Assembly (NCBI GenBank): GCA_937876715.1
Contig: CALEGA010000026.1
Location: 1 to 22,145 of the forward strand
Direction of reading: 5' to 3'
Length of the DNA stretch: 22,145 nt
Origin: an uncultured Candidatus Saccharibacteria bacterium
Lineage (GTDB): Bacteria; Patescibacteriota; Saccharimonadia; Saccharimonadales; Saccharimonadaceae
Shown here: in pieces, positions 1 to 8,549 of the stretch
Numbering within the stretch: the first letter of the stretch is position 1
How the letters are laid out: every line of letters begins with the position of its first letter
Program-made: the position numbers and the translations under genes
Notes under the pieces: generated by a model
Databases searched by the model: none
What the model saw: the letters and a program-made list of their open reading frames with translations, nothing else
What the model was told of the DNA's origin: nothing

Positions 1-1065
1 ATCGCCCTCCTCGCCGCCGTCTGCCTCGCCATCGAATTTTTCATCATCACCGACCCCTCCCTCCTCTACTCCTCCATCGAACTTAACCAAATCTCCGGCA
101 ACATCGTCCACCTCCAAACCAACTGGCTCAACATCCTCTACGGCGCTTACCACTTCCTCGCCGTCTTCCTCTTTATGGTCGGCTTCTTCTACACCTCTCG
201 CCGCACTAAAAGCGCCAACGTCAAGCGCGCCAACATTATGGTCTTAATCGGCTTCGCCATCACCGGCATCCTCGCCCTCATTTTCGACTTCATCCTCCCT
301 GCTATGGGCACTTACAACCTCATCTGGGTCGGCCCGCTCGCAATGTCTATCGCTTGGCTCTTCCACTACTACGCCATCCTCCGCTACCACCTCCTCGAAC
401 TCTCCGGCTCAGCCCTCCGCATCCTCTCCTACATTATCATTATGACCTCCGCCGCCATCATCTACGTCACGATTTTCTTCATCATCTTCTCCGCCATCTT
501 CCGCGTTTCGCGCCCGTCTTCTGACATCATCATCCTCAATATCCTGATGATTGCCGTCGCCATTCTCCTCTTCCCCGCACTGAACGAAGTCAGCTCCTAC
601 ATCCGCTCCCTCACCAGCGTCCACAACGTTGACCTCGTTTACGTCGTCAAAAAACTCTCCGCGATGAGCCGCGAATACATCAACTATCGCGAACTCGCCG
701 ACTTTCTCGCCGAACACCTCCACTTCAGCTACATCGGCATTTTAATCGAAGACAAATTAATCAGCTCCGACTCCCGCTCCGCCAAATTCGCCAGCAACGA
801 GCTCGACCAAATCAAAAAGCTCAAAAACAACAACCACGACTTCTGGCTCCCGTTCTCTAAGGAACAGCAAGAATCTTTCCACGCCCACGGCATCGAGGCA
901 GTTGCCGAACTCCGCGACACCAAGGGCACGGTCGTCGGCAAAATCATCTTCGGTCGCCCACTCGGCACAATTAACTTTATGAGCCGCAACCTCCAAGAAA
1001 TCGAAACCGCTCTCGTTCTCGTCGCCACCGCCGTTAGCCTTGACAAAGGACCACGCACTAAATGA
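1..1065 (+). CDS. Multi-TM sensor-like membrane protein with GAF-like C-terminal region (5' end outside window)
   Basis: The frame is open from base 1, so the start lies upstream; 354 residues are visible. About six hydrophobic segments occupy visible residues 1-190, including the partial one at the left edge. The arrangement resembles the N-terminal 7TM sensor region found on some histidine kinases (HisKA_7TM type). After a short linker (around LTSVHNVDLVYVVKKLSAM), a soluble domain of about 130 residues has a GAF-like pattern of helices and strands ending in GKIIFGRPLG and a long amphipathic helix. The protein then stops without H-box or ATPase motifs. It overlaps the CAP gene by 4 nt (ATGA), so the two are probably co-translated. 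A sensor or partner protein is my inference; the family assignment rests only on topology and is uncertain. Confidence 0.55.
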   Translation: MALLAAVCLAIEFFIITDPSLLYSSIELNQISGNIVHLQTNWLNILYGAYHFLAVFLFMVGFFYTSRRTKSANVKRANIMVLIGFAITGILALIFDFILPAMGTYNLIWVGPLAMSIAWLFHYYAILRYHLLELSGSALRILSYIIIMTSAAIIYVTIFFIIFSAIFRVSRPSSDIIILNILMIAVAILLFPALNEVSSYIRSLTSVHNVDLVYVVKKLSAMSREYINYRELADFLAEHLHFSYIGILIEDKLISSDSRSAKFASNELDQIKKLKNNNHDFWLPFSKEQQESFHAHGIEAVAELRDTKGTVVGKIIFGRPLGTINFMSRNLQEIETALVLVATAVSLDKGPRTK

Positions 1066-2015
1066 GCGCCGCTTTCGTCAAACAAACTCGTATGACGATT
1101 CTCCTGTCGATTAACGCGGCAGCTATTCTCGTCGCTGGCATTCTCATTGCTACGGCAATTTGGGGTAGCGACCGCGAATTCCGCGCCGTTGACGAGCGTT
1201 CCGACGAAGTCGAAGGCACACTCGAAGAAGTCGAACTCTTAAAGTCCGTCTCCGACTCCTCTACCGGCAAAACCGTTTCAAGCGCTGACGGCACGACCTA
1301 CCAAGTCGCCGCCAACGGCTGGATTTCCTCCGACCCCGTTGCCAGCAATGAACTCTGGAACGAAAACTCCGTCACGATTTACCAAACCGCCGACATCGAC
1401 CTCTGCGTCGGTGGCAACCTCTCCGGTCTCGGCAGTATGTACTGGCAATCCTCCAACCAATCCGTCATCTCCGGCTTCTACTCCACGGCGCGGACGTGGC
1501 TCGGCTATTCTTCCGATATTTGCCGCTACCCGATCATCAAAGGCACCGGCACCACCACCATCACCGCCGGCACCTACGACGGTCGCCGTCACGACTCCAT
1601 CACCGTCACCGTCATTGACGTCCCCGTCGAACAATGGAAACGCGAAGTCCTAAATCTCGTCAACGAAGAACGCGCCAAAAACGGTCTCGACGCACTCGAA
1701 TGGGGTGTCACCTGTGAAGCCGCCGCCGCCGTCCGCGCCCGCGAACTAATGTCGAATTATTCCCACACCCGTCCCGACGGCTCGTCTTGGGAAACCGCCT
1801 GCCCGCTCCCCGAATCGGGTGGTTCTAGCGGGGAAAACCTGATGGCAGGGAACGCCGCCGTCTCGCCACAAACCGTCGTCGCCGCGTGGATGAACTCTCC
1901 CGACCACCGCGCCAACATTTTAAGCCCAAACTTCACTAAACTCGCTGTCGGTTTCATCTTCGACCCCGAAGCACAATATAAAACCTACTGGTCGCAATTC
2001 TTCTCCACTTATTAA
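1062..2015 (+). CDS. Membrane-anchored CAP (SCP/YkwD-type) domain protein
   Basis: A 317-residue protein. Residues 11-33 form one hydrophobic anchor, so the rest is probably extracellular. Residues 70-185 look like a beta-rich Ig-like region (TTYQVAANGWISSDPV, and TTTITAGTYDG followed by TVTVIDV). Residues 190-317 are a CAP domain: LVNEERAKNGLDALEW, then H235 in SHTRPDGSSW, E258 in GENLMAG, and WMNSPDHRANILSPNFTKLAVGF near the end. These His and Glu positions match the conserved CAP cavity. Bacterial CAP proteins are secreted or surface proteins of mostly unknown activity. The start overlaps the preceding stop by 4 nt, so it is translationally coupled. An internal LPESGG is not at the C-terminus and is unlikely to be a sorting signal. 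A 23-nt hairpin element follows the stop. Confidence 0.85.
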   Translation: MSAAFVKQTRMTILLSINAAAILVAGILIATAIWGSDREFRAVDERSDEVEGTLEEVELLKSVSDSSTGKTVSSADGTTYQVAANGWISSDPVASNELWNENSVTIYQTADIDLCVGGNLSGLGSMYWQSSNQSVISGFYSTARTWLGYSSDICRYPIIKGTGTTTITAGTYDGRRHDSITVTVIDVPVEQWKREVLNLVNEERAKNGLDALEWGVTCEAAAAVRARELMSNYSHTRPDGSSWETACPLPESGGSSGENLMAGNAAVSPQTVVAAWMNSPDHRANILSPNFTKLAVGFIFDPEAQYKTYWSQFFSTY

Positions 2016-2022
2016 CTTATTG

Positions 2023-2045
2023 AAGCGCGCGTGTAATCCGCGCAA
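2023..2045 (+). repeat. Copy A of a 23-nt hairpin element downstream of the CAP gene
   Basis: GCGCG (2025-2029) can pair with CGCGC (2039-2043), leaving a 9-nt loop that ends in AATC; AA flanks both sides. A second copy at 21812-21834 has the same length and matches at 17 of 23 positions. The differences fall in the 5' part of the loop and at one closing base, where G-C becomes G-U, so pairing is kept. There is no good U-tract on either strand, so it is not a textbook terminator. It sits between two convergent genes. Confidence 0.45.
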
Positions 2046-2080
2046 AAACTGCACCTCTACCCCTGTAAAATCAGCAATTT

Positions 2081-2881
2081 TTAAACTTCATTTTTAATAT
2101 GCGCTGACATCACTTTTTCTAGCGCCGCGCCAAGGTTCTTGAATTCGGTCTGCTGCGGAAAAGTCTTCGCCACCAGCGCCACCGCAAAGCTTCTCGTCTT
2201 CTCCCCAATTTTGAACTCCACAATCGCCGCGTCGCGGTAAATCTCGAAATAACTCCGATTCGTATCCATAAAGTTCTCGTTATAAACTTTCACATTTTCG
2301 CTCGTGAACCCAGCTGGCAACCCGTCGCGCACCTTACAATAACCGTCGCACCGGTCTTCCGAATAAATCTCCGGCTGCGCCAACCACTTTTCTTTATACG
2401 CCGCCCAATCTTCATCGCTCATCCCCGCGTGCTTAAACACGGTCTTTAAAATTTCCGTCAATTCCCGCGGCGAAGTCTGTCCCGCCACCGCAAAACTCAT
2501 ATTAAAGTCTGCCGCCATCTCACTCGCCGCGTGTCCCGTATAAACATTGTCCGGCGTAAACTCGCCCACCACTTCGTCCTTGTCTAAATCATACACCTCC
2601 ACGCTCGCCGAAAAGTCGCTCGAAAACGACCCCACCCAGCTGTTCAGCGTCCGGTTCAACCACTTTGGGTCTTCCTCCTCGTCTTCGTCAATCTGCACCT
2701 TGCTTACCACCTCGGGATTATTACTCTCGCGATTCTCCGGCTTCACCGACGTCAGCCTAAAAATCGCATACGTCGCTCCCGCAACCAGCACCAACGTCAA
2801 AACGTCCAACAACAACTGCACCGTTTTACTACGTTTGTGCTTCTTTTCTATCTTGCCTGGTTGAGTCGGTTGATAAACCAT
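2081..2881 (-). CDS. Membrane-anchored protein resembling a degenerate class A beta-lactamase-like serine hydrolase
   Basis: A 266-residue protein. A basic N-terminus is followed by one TM segment (about residues 23-43) and an acidic linker (DEDEEED). The soluble part begins FSASVEVYDLDKDEVVGEFTP, like the first strands of class A serine hydrolases, and the end (GLPAGF, then YRDAAIVEFKIG, then FAVALVAKTF) resembles their last strands. Between them I see no SxxK nucleophile (the region reads HAASEMAADF), no SDN-like motif, and no KTG triad (NENF stands in its place). At 266 residues it is short for such a hydrolase with an anchor. If the resemblance is real, this is a catalytically dead or internally deleted relative. 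Its start overlaps the end of the capA-like gene by 34 nt, which indicates co-expression. The fold call is tentative. Confidence 0.4.
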   Translation of the reverse strand: MVYQPTQPGKIEKKHKRSKTVQLLLDVLTLVLVAGATYAIFRLTSVKPENRESNNPEVVSKVQIDEDEEEDPKWLNRTLNSWVGSFSSDFSASVEVYDLDKDEVVGEFTPDNVYTGHAASEMAADFNMSFAVAGQTSPRELTEILKTVFKHAGMSDEDWAAYKEKWLAQPEIYSEDRCDGYCKVRDGLPAGFTSENVKVYNENFMDTNRSYFEIYRDAAIVEFKIGEKTRSFAVALVAKTFPQQTEFKNLGAALEKVMSAHIKNEV

Positions 2882-4284
2882 TCTATCTCCTCTGTATTCA
2901 TTAATCTTGTTTGATAGTTAGCATCATAAACCGTCCCAAACCTGCGCGTCTGGAGCAGCTTGCCGTTCCAAAAATAATGCGTCAGCCCAAGACTTCGCGT
3001 CGTCCCAGGCCACCAAATCTGATCGAAAAATAAATTACCCAACCCATAATAAATCTCGCCATTATTATATCGCTCAAACGTCTGCGTCTGGTGCGCACTC
3101 GTCCCCACCACCACGTCCGCACCCATATCAATCAAACTCCTAAACATCCCCACTTGGTCGCCAGGTGCCGAGTCTGCGCGGTCGCACGTCGGGTCTTCCG
3201 CTACACTGGCATAAGCATTGCACTCGTTAAACTGCACATCCACAATCACGAAATCTCCCCGCGCTTTCGCCTCCGCAATTCGCGTCTGCGCATTCTCTGG
3301 ATAATACTGATTCGCGCCAGGCGTTTCGCCCCACGTCGCGCCACCCGTGCTCTGGTTATAAGCCAGCATCGTGATTCCTGTTCCTTTTTGCGAAATCGTC
3401 AGCGGCACTTCAGCCTCGGTCGCGCTACGTCCTCCGCCCACGGTCTTAATCCCAAGCTCCTGATACTTCTCAAACGTCGCAATCGCATCTTCGTAACCGC
3501 AATCCACATTATGATTACCAGTTAGCTCCACTACGTCCAACCCAATATCAACCAGCGTATCGATAAATCGCGGGTCTGAACAAATGTTCGCCGCACTTGC
3601 CCAATTCGAAAAACTACTCTCGTTGCTCGTATGCGTCAAATCAAACTGTCGCAAAAACTCCGCAATATTCGCCGAGAAAAACTTCCCGTCGCCCACCTGC
3701 GCCATCTTCGCATTCATTCCGCGCGACATCGCCGTCACTCCCGTCTGCGCAAACGTCAGCACGGTCTCTTTCTTCGGTAAATTCGGCAACGTCGTTGCTA
3801 CCGCCTCGGTCACTCTCGCAACATCTTCCTCGTCTTCGCCCTCCACTTTAAGCAGCTTAAACTTCGCTCCACGCGCGAGTGAATCCAAATAATAATCTTC
3901 CCCCACTTTTAACAACTTCTGACTCTCGTCCAACTTCAAAACCGATACCACCCCCTCTTTCTTCTCCCACCTTTCCGCAAACTCCGCCGCCGAAATCCCC
4001 TCTTTCGGCTCATAAAAATCCGCTACTGGCACAAACACGTCCAGTAGCATCCCGTTCGTATAACTATCTTCATAATACTCAGAAATAGCCACGTCTTTCT
4101 CGAGCTTCATTTCGCCCACCACCGCCGTATATTTCTCCACCTCCGTTTCGAGCATCTCTTCGCTAAACTTCAGCGTGCCATAAACTTTAAAAATCCCCGT
4201 CTTTAGATAAAACTGCACCCCAAAAAACGCCAAACCAGCCGCGATAAGGAAGCAAATCCCACCGATGACTAATTTCTTCTTCAT
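2848..4284 (-). CDS. CapA-family (PGA_cap type) membrane-anchored metallophosphoesterase-like protein
   Basis: A 478-residue protein with an N-terminal anchor (about residues 5-27), a region of about 150 residues with no recognised domain, then a CapA-like calcineurin-fold domain. Recognisable motifs are GNHNVDCGYEDA (His258), then GMFRSLIDMGADVVVGTSAHQ, and YYGLGNLFFDQ near the end, all typical of the poly-gamma-glutamate capsule synthesis family. The first family motif, usually GD followed by R, reads TGVTAMSRG here, so the first Asp ligand appears to be missing. Expected location is the outer face of the membrane. A TATGAT box lies 8 nt before the ATG, so the mRNA may have almost no leader; a GGAGG only 3 nt from the ATG is too close for a normal ribosome site. 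It heads a two-gene minus-strand unit. Confidence 0.75.
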   Translation of the reverse strand: MKKKLVIGGICFLIAAGLAFFGVQFYLKTGIFKVYGTLKFSEEMLETEVEKYTAVVGEMKLEKDVAISEYYEDSYTNGMLLDVFVPVADFYEPKEGISAAEFAERWEKKEGVVSVLKLDESQKLLKVGEDYYLDSLARGAKFKLLKVEGEDEEDVARVTEAVATTLPNLPKKETVLTFAQTGVTAMSRGMNAKMAQVGDGKFFSANIAEFLRQFDLTHTSNESSFSNWASAANICSDPRFIDTLVDIGLDVVELTGNHNVDCGYEDAIATFEKYQELGIKTVGGGRSATEAEVPLTISQKGTGITMLAYNQSTGGATWGETPGANQYYPENAQTRIAEAKARGDFVIVDVQFNECNAYASVAEDPTCDRADSAPGDQVGMFRSLIDMGADVVVGTSAHQTQTFERYNNGEIYYGLGNLFFDQIWWPGTTRSLGLTHYFWNGKLLQTRRFGTVYDANYQTRLMNTEEIEWFINRLNQAR

Positions 4285-4292
4285 ATGCCTCC

Positions 4293-4298
4293 ATCATA
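4293..4298 (-). promoter_or_regulatory. Candidate -10 box of the capA-like gene
   Basis: Read on the minus strand, TATGAT is preceded by TGA and lies 8 nt upstream of the ATG at 4284. No convincing -35 box is visible. It faces away from the GH97 promoter, so this 70-nt interval is a divergent promoter region. Confidence 0.4.
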
Positions 4299-4319
4299 TC
4301 ATTTTCGCCCTCAAAAAAC

Positions 4320-4348
4320 TAGACAGAAAACGTTGCAATATATATAAT
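4320..4348 (+). promoter_or_regulatory. Promoter of the GH97 gene
   Basis: TAGACA (4320-4325), a 17-nt spacer, then TATAAT (4343-4348). The ATG at 4355 starts 6 nt after the -10 box, where the first transcribed base is expected, and no Shine-Dalgarno sequence fits. A leaderless transcript is predicted. Confidence 0.65.
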
Positions 4349-4354
4349 ATGCTT

Positions 4355-6343
4355 ATGGCTAGTATCAAACAGCGTTTTTTGAACTGGTTGCACGGTGGGC
4401 ACGCCCTTTCTGACGCCGAAAAATCCCTCACCTCTCCCGACGGCTCCGTCAAAGTCAAAATCTCGCTCCGCCAAGGTCACCTCTCTTACTCCGTCACTAA
4501 AAACGACGCCACCATTCTCCGCGAATCAAAGCTCGGTTTTAAGTTCAAAAATCTCCCCGCCCTCGGTGACTACCTCTCCGCCGTCCGCGCCACCGAAAAG
4601 TCCGTCAACGAAACTTGGGAAACCGTCTGGGGTGAAGAACACTTCATCAACGACAACTACAATGAACTCGCCATCTACCTCTCGGAAACCAACAAAACCA
4701 AGCGCCTCTTCACCGTCCGCTTTCGCGCTTTTAACAACGGCTTCGCCTTCCGTTACGAAATCCCACCCCAGCCCGCTTTCTCTCGCGTCGAAGTCGAGGA
4801 CGAGCTAACTGAATTTAACGTCGATTTAAACGCCGAGGCATGGCAAATTCCCGCCTACCAGCCCGACCGTTATGAATATAATTACGAAAAAATCCCCGTC
4901 TATGAACTGGAAAAATCCGTCCACACCCCCGTCACGATTGCTCTTCCCAACAAGTACTACCTCGCTATTCACGAGGCGGCGCTTTATAATTACGGCGAAA
5001 TGACTATCAAGCTCGACGAATGGAAAGCACTCAAATCCGACATCACTCCTCTCTCCGACGGCATCAAAGCGCGCGTCGAACTTCCGTTCAACACCCCGTG
5101 GCGAATGGTAATGATAGCGGGTAGCCCAATCGGACTCACCCGTAACCATATGATGTTAAGCTTGAACGACCCGCCCAGCAGTGACTTCTCATGGGTCAAG
5201 CCACTCAAATTCCTCGGCATCTGGTGGGCAATGTACGTCGGTGAATGGACGTGGGCTTCCGGTCCTCGCCACGGCGCCTCGACCCAGCACGCCATTGAAT
5301 ATATCGACGCCTGCCGTCGCCTTGGCGTCCAAGGTCTCTTGATGGAGGGTTGGAACGGCGGTTGGGACGGCGATTGGCTTCTCAACGGCAAAACTACCGA
5401 CTTCATTCACGCCCAACCCGATTGCGACCTCGCCGGCATCACCGAATACGCCCACCAAAACGGTATCGAAATCATCGGTCATCACGAAACCGTCGGCTTT
5501 GTTGATAACTACGAAGCACAACTCGAGGCAAGCTACAAGTATTATCACGACCTCGGCATTCACTATATCAAACCAGGCTACGCCGGCTCAATGATGTACA
5601 TTCAAGGCAAGCGCGAATTTCACCACTCTCAGCTCGGCGTCCTTCACTACCAAAGATCTCTCGAACTCGCCGCCAAATACCACATCTGCCTCGACGTTCA
5701 CGAGCCTATCAAGGGCACCGGTATCGAACGTACTTTCCCGAACCTCCTCACACGCGAGGGCGCTCGCGGTCAGGAATACGAGGGTGGCGCACTTTCGCCA
5801 TCTCACGCCTGTATTATTCCGTTCACGCGTCTCCTCTCTGGTCCAATGGACTATACCCCAGGCATCTTCGACATCACTAACGCCACCAAGCGCCTTTCCT
5901 CCACCCTCGCTCGCCAACTCGCTCTCTTTGTCACCATTCCGTCTGGTATGCAAATGGCGGCAGACCGCCCGCACTTCTACGAGCAAGTCAATCCGGGCGC
6001 GTTTAAATTCATCCACGACGTCCCCGTCAACTGGGAAACCAGCGTCCCGATTATGGGCGCCATCGGCGAATATTATGTCGTCGCTCGCAAGGAACGCAAT
6101 GGCAACAACTGGTTCGTTGGCGGCGTCACCAACGAGGGTGCACATAAAGTCCGCGTTCCGCTCACCTACCTCGACGACGGCGAATATACCGCCGAAATCT
6201 ACCGCGACCACGAAACCGCCCACTTCCGCGACAATCCCCTCGCCATCTCTATCGAAACCACCAAGGTCACCAAAAACAACTTCATCGATATCTGGATGGC
6301 ACCAGGCGGCGGCTTCGCCATCTCGTTAAAGAAAAATGGCTAA
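4355..6343 (+). CDS. Glycoside hydrolase family 97 (alpha-glucosidase type), no signal peptide
   Basis: A 662-residue GH97 enzyme with an N-terminal beta-sandwich (to about residue 270), a TIM barrel and a C-terminal beta domain. The catalytic set looks intact: E331 in MEGWNGGW, E378 in GHHETVG, E450 in DVHEPIKGTG, E468 in LTREGARG and E474 in GQEYEGG. The spacings match the SusB enzyme of Bacteroides (from memory: E391, E439, E508, E526, E532), including the base-position Glu of inverting members, so an inverting alpha-glucosidase is likely. The N-terminus MASIKQRFLNWLHGG has no signal peptide, while most GH97 enzymes are secreted, so this one probably acts on intracellular alpha-glucan. The frame extends to 4265, but the promoter favours ATG 4355 (4349 is also possible). 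A helicase gene follows 3 nt after its stop. Confidence 0.88.
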   Translation: MASIKQRFLNWLHGGHALSDAEKSLTSPDGSVKVKISLRQGHLSYSVTKNDATILRESKLGFKFKNLPALGDYLSAVRATEKSVNETWETVWGEEHFINDNYNELAIYLSETNKTKRLFTVRFRAFNNGFAFRYEIPPQPAFSRVEVEDELTEFNVDLNAEAWQIPAYQPDRYEYNYEKIPVYELEKSVHTPVTIALPNKYYLAIHEAALYNYGEMTIKLDEWKALKSDITPLSDGIKARVELPFNTPWRMVMIAGSPIGLTRNHMMLSLNDPPSSDFSWVKPLKFLGIWWAMYVGEWTWASGPRHGASTQHAIEYIDACRRLGVQGLLMEGWNGGWDGDWLLNGKTTDFIHAQPDCDLAGITEYAHQNGIEIIGHHETVGFVDNYEAQLEASYKYYHDLGIHYIKPGYAGSMMYIQGKREFHHSQLGVLHYQRSLELAAKYHICLDVHEPIKGTGIERTFPNLLTREGARGQEYEGGALSPSHACIIPFTRLLSGPMDYTPGIFDITNATKRLSSTLARQLALFVTIPSGMQMAADRPHFYEQVNPGAFKFIHDVPVNWETSVPIMGAIGEYYVVARKERNGNNWFVGGVTNEGAHKVRVPLTYLDDGEYTAEIYRDHETAHFRDNPLAISIETTKVTKNNFIDIWMAPGGGFAISLKKNG

Positions 6344-6346
6344 TCT

Positions 6347-8488
6347 ATGAATGAATATCTTGACCATATTCTTGACGATATCGACCCAAGAATAAAAATC
6401 GACGACGAACAACGCAAGGTAGTCCTTGATGCTTCTAAAAATGCTCTCGTCATCGCCGGCGCCGGTACCGGCAAATCAACAACCATTGCTGCAAAAGTTA
6501 AATATCTTGTCGATAAAAAAGAAATCGCTCCCGAAAAAATTCTTATAATGAGCTATTCTCGAAAAAGCGTAGAGGATCTACGCAATAAAATCAACATCGA
6601 ATTGAACATCCCTGCCGATGTTACGACATTTCACTCTTTAGGGTTTCGTTATCTCCGAAATATCTATGCTGGCAAGAAACATTGTTTCGTGATAGACGAA
6701 TATAAAAAACAAGACATTTTTATTGAATTCTTAAAAGAAAAAATTTATACATCTTCTAACTCTTTTGATAGATTCTATCAGGTTTTTAATGAAAAATCGC
6801 CTGGGTTTACAAATATTGGAAATAACTTATATGGCAATTTTATTCGTGAAAATTATCTAAAATACGAAACTTTCGACCAATACTTTACCGCTTTTATCAA
6901 GCACAAAGTCGTAGAAGCGGAAAATTTCACTATAATTAATCGCGATATTATTGAATCTCGTTTAAATTATGACACGCCTATGACCATTCGCGGTGAATAC
7001 GTCAAATCTAAAGCCGAAGCTAGAATTGCTAATTATCTTTTTAAATTGGGCATCGACTACGAATACGAAAAAGTTTATTCTGAAATCCTTGTCGATAACG
7101 CTACATACAAACCAGATTTTACCTTAAATATCGCTGGGGAGGAAGTTTATTTAGAATACTTCGGGCTTAGCGGCACCTCACCAAAATACGACGCCGAACG
7201 TAAACGCAAGGAAGAACACTTCAACGCTAAGTTTCAAAAATTTATTGCTCTGGAGCCTGATTTTAGATTTTCTGATTTGCGAAAAAGACTTGAGGATTTT
7301 GGTTTCAAATTGAACCCTCGTTCTGAAGCCGAAATTTATAAAACACTTCTTAAAGACAACCCCCTGCGTGAATTTTATTGGCTTTATAAAACCGTTTTCG
7401 GAAAAGTTTTAGACCAAATTCTTTCTTCGAAAGATCGCACGCATTTTCGTGATGTCATTTCCGACTATCTCCACGCCATAAATTGTACTCCGGAAGAACG
7501 TACAGCATACGAGCTTCAGACTAAATATTTTATCGAATTTTATGATTTTTATAAATCCAAAACTAATCAAACTGGCCTAATTGGCTTTGATTATGGCGAT
7601 TTGATTCTGCTCCCAACCTATTTCTTGCCTAAAACTAAAACTAAGATATTTAGCTACGAATATATCATCGTTGACGAGTATCAAGACATTTCTCGTAGCC
7701 GTTATGATTTTACCCGTGCCATATTAAAAGCGGCCGACGCCCATTTTCTTGCCGTTGGCGACGATTGGCAGACTATTTACTCTTTTCAAGGGTCTAAGAT
7801 TAGCTATATTCGAGATTTTAAAAAATATTTCGGCGAAGACTCAGAAATCTACTTCATCACCAACACATACCGTAACGGTCCGATTGTTGCGGGGAGCTCC
7901 GGAGAATTTGTTATGAAAAATCCAGATCAAATTAAAAAAGAGCTTCACTCTTCTCGTCGCGATCCGCTTGCGCCTATTCGCTTCGCAATTTACGACAATG
8001 ATTCTAAACTTCAAACCGAGCCTGAAGTCTTAGAGGTATTTGTGCGTTTTATTCATCGTCAAAAACCTAACGACTCGATTTTAGTTCTAGCTAGAACCAA
8101 TAAAATCATTGAAAATATAATTAAGAGCAATCCTCATTTTTCATCCGATAAAAGCTCCAAACGAGTTAAGGTTAAAGGGGGTGCCAGCTTTGATTTTTTA
8201 ACTATGCACGCTTCTAAGGGCATGACTTCAGACTGGACTATCCTTGTTGGTATGTATAATAATTTCCCGCTTTCAGACCACGATGAGTTTTGGTTGGCAG
8301 AATTGTTTAAAGAGAAAAAACCTAAGGAGCGGATTCGTGATGCAGAAGAGCGCCGCTTGTTTTACGTTGCTTTGACTCGTACTCGCAACTCCGCAATCAT
8401 TCTAATAAACAAAAATCTTAAATACCGTAGTCCATTCATCGCTGAGTTGCAAGAGATTCTTAATACTCCTCGCTTTCACTTAAAGTAG
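6347..8488 (+). CDS. UvrD/Rep-type SF1 helicase with embedded PD-(D/E)XK-like nuclease domain
   Basis: A 713-residue protein. Helicase motifs are in order: Walker A AGAGTGKST (residues 37-45), Walker B VDEYQD (442-447), GDDWQTIYSFQGS, NTYRNGP, TMHASKGM and VALTRTR. Inserted between motifs I and II, at about residues 205-310, is a separate unit with SKAEARIANYLFKLGIDYEYE, YKPDF (D257) and LEYFG (E270). That is the pattern of PD-(D/E)XK nucleases, although no Lys follows the second acid in the usual place. The closest relatives I can think of are helicase IV-like UvrD proteins. The gene is clearly more A/T-rich, with T- or A-ending codons, than its C-ending neighbours, which suggests horizontal acquisition. 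It lies 3 nt after GH97 and is probably cotranscribed. A role in repair or defence is inference. Confidence 0.85.
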   Translation: MNEYLDHILDDIDPRIKIDDEQRKVVLDASKNALVIAGAGTGKSTTIAAKVKYLVDKKEIAPEKILIMSYSRKSVEDLRNKINIELNIPADVTTFHSLGFRYLRNIYAGKKHCFVIDEYKKQDIFIEFLKEKIYTSSNSFDRFYQVFNEKSPGFTNIGNNLYGNFIRENYLKYETFDQYFTAFIKHKVVEAENFTIINRDIIESRLNYDTPMTIRGEYVKSKAEARIANYLFKLGIDYEYEKVYSEILVDNATYKPDFTLNIAGEEVYLEYFGLSGTSPKYDAERKRKEEHFNAKFQKFIALEPDFRFSDLRKRLEDFGFKLNPRSEAEIYKTLLKDNPLREFYWLYKTVFGKVLDQILSSKDRTHFRDVISDYLHAINCTPEERTAYELQTKYFIEFYDFYKSKTNQTGLIGFDYGDLILLPTYFLPKTKTKIFSYEYIIVDEYQDISRSRYDFTRAILKAADAHFLAVGDDWQTIYSFQGSKISYIRDFKKYFGEDSEIYFITNTYRNGPIVAGSSGEFVMKNPDQIKKELHSSRRDPLAPIRFAIYDNDSKLQTEPEVLEVFVRFIHRQKPNDSILVLARTNKIIENIIKSNPHFSSDKSSKRVKVKGGASFDFLTMHASKGMTSDWTILVGMYNNFPLSDHDEFWLAELFKEKKPKERIRDAEERRLFYVALTRTRNSAIILINKNLKYRSPFIAELQEILNTPRFHLK

Positions 8489-8502
8489 GAAACGGCAAAG
8501 AA

Positions 8503-8524
8503 AACCGCCGAACGTTCGGCGGTT
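8503..8524 (-). terminator. Perfect palindrome terminator between the convergent helicase and thyX-like genes
   Basis: A perfect 22-nt palindrome (core CCGCCGAACGTTCGGCGG) forms a strong stem. On the minus strand it is followed by TTTTCTTT, a good U-tract for ending the thyX-like transcript. On the plus strand only TTAAAAG follows, so it is a weaker stop for the helicase. Confidence 0.75.
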
Positions 8525-8549
8525 AAAAGTTTAATAAAGTACTTAAGAG

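Noticed and set aside
409..723. Long open frames opposite to the C-rich genes, such as this one
   Set aside because: They have acidic, low-complexity or Ser/Pro-rich translations that follow from the skewed codon use of the real gene.
1803..1820. LPESGG in the CAP protein as a sortase signal
   Set aside because: It is inside the CAP domain, about 70 residues from the C-terminus, with no TM helix or basic tail after it.
2025..2043. GCGCG hairpin as a simple terminator for the CAP gene
   Set aside because: It is followed by an A-run rather than T on the plus strand and has no T-tract on the minus strand.
4265..4354. Longer start for GH97
   Set aside because: The extra residues translate the divergent promoter region and overlap the capA-like gene; the -10 box lies inside this stretch.
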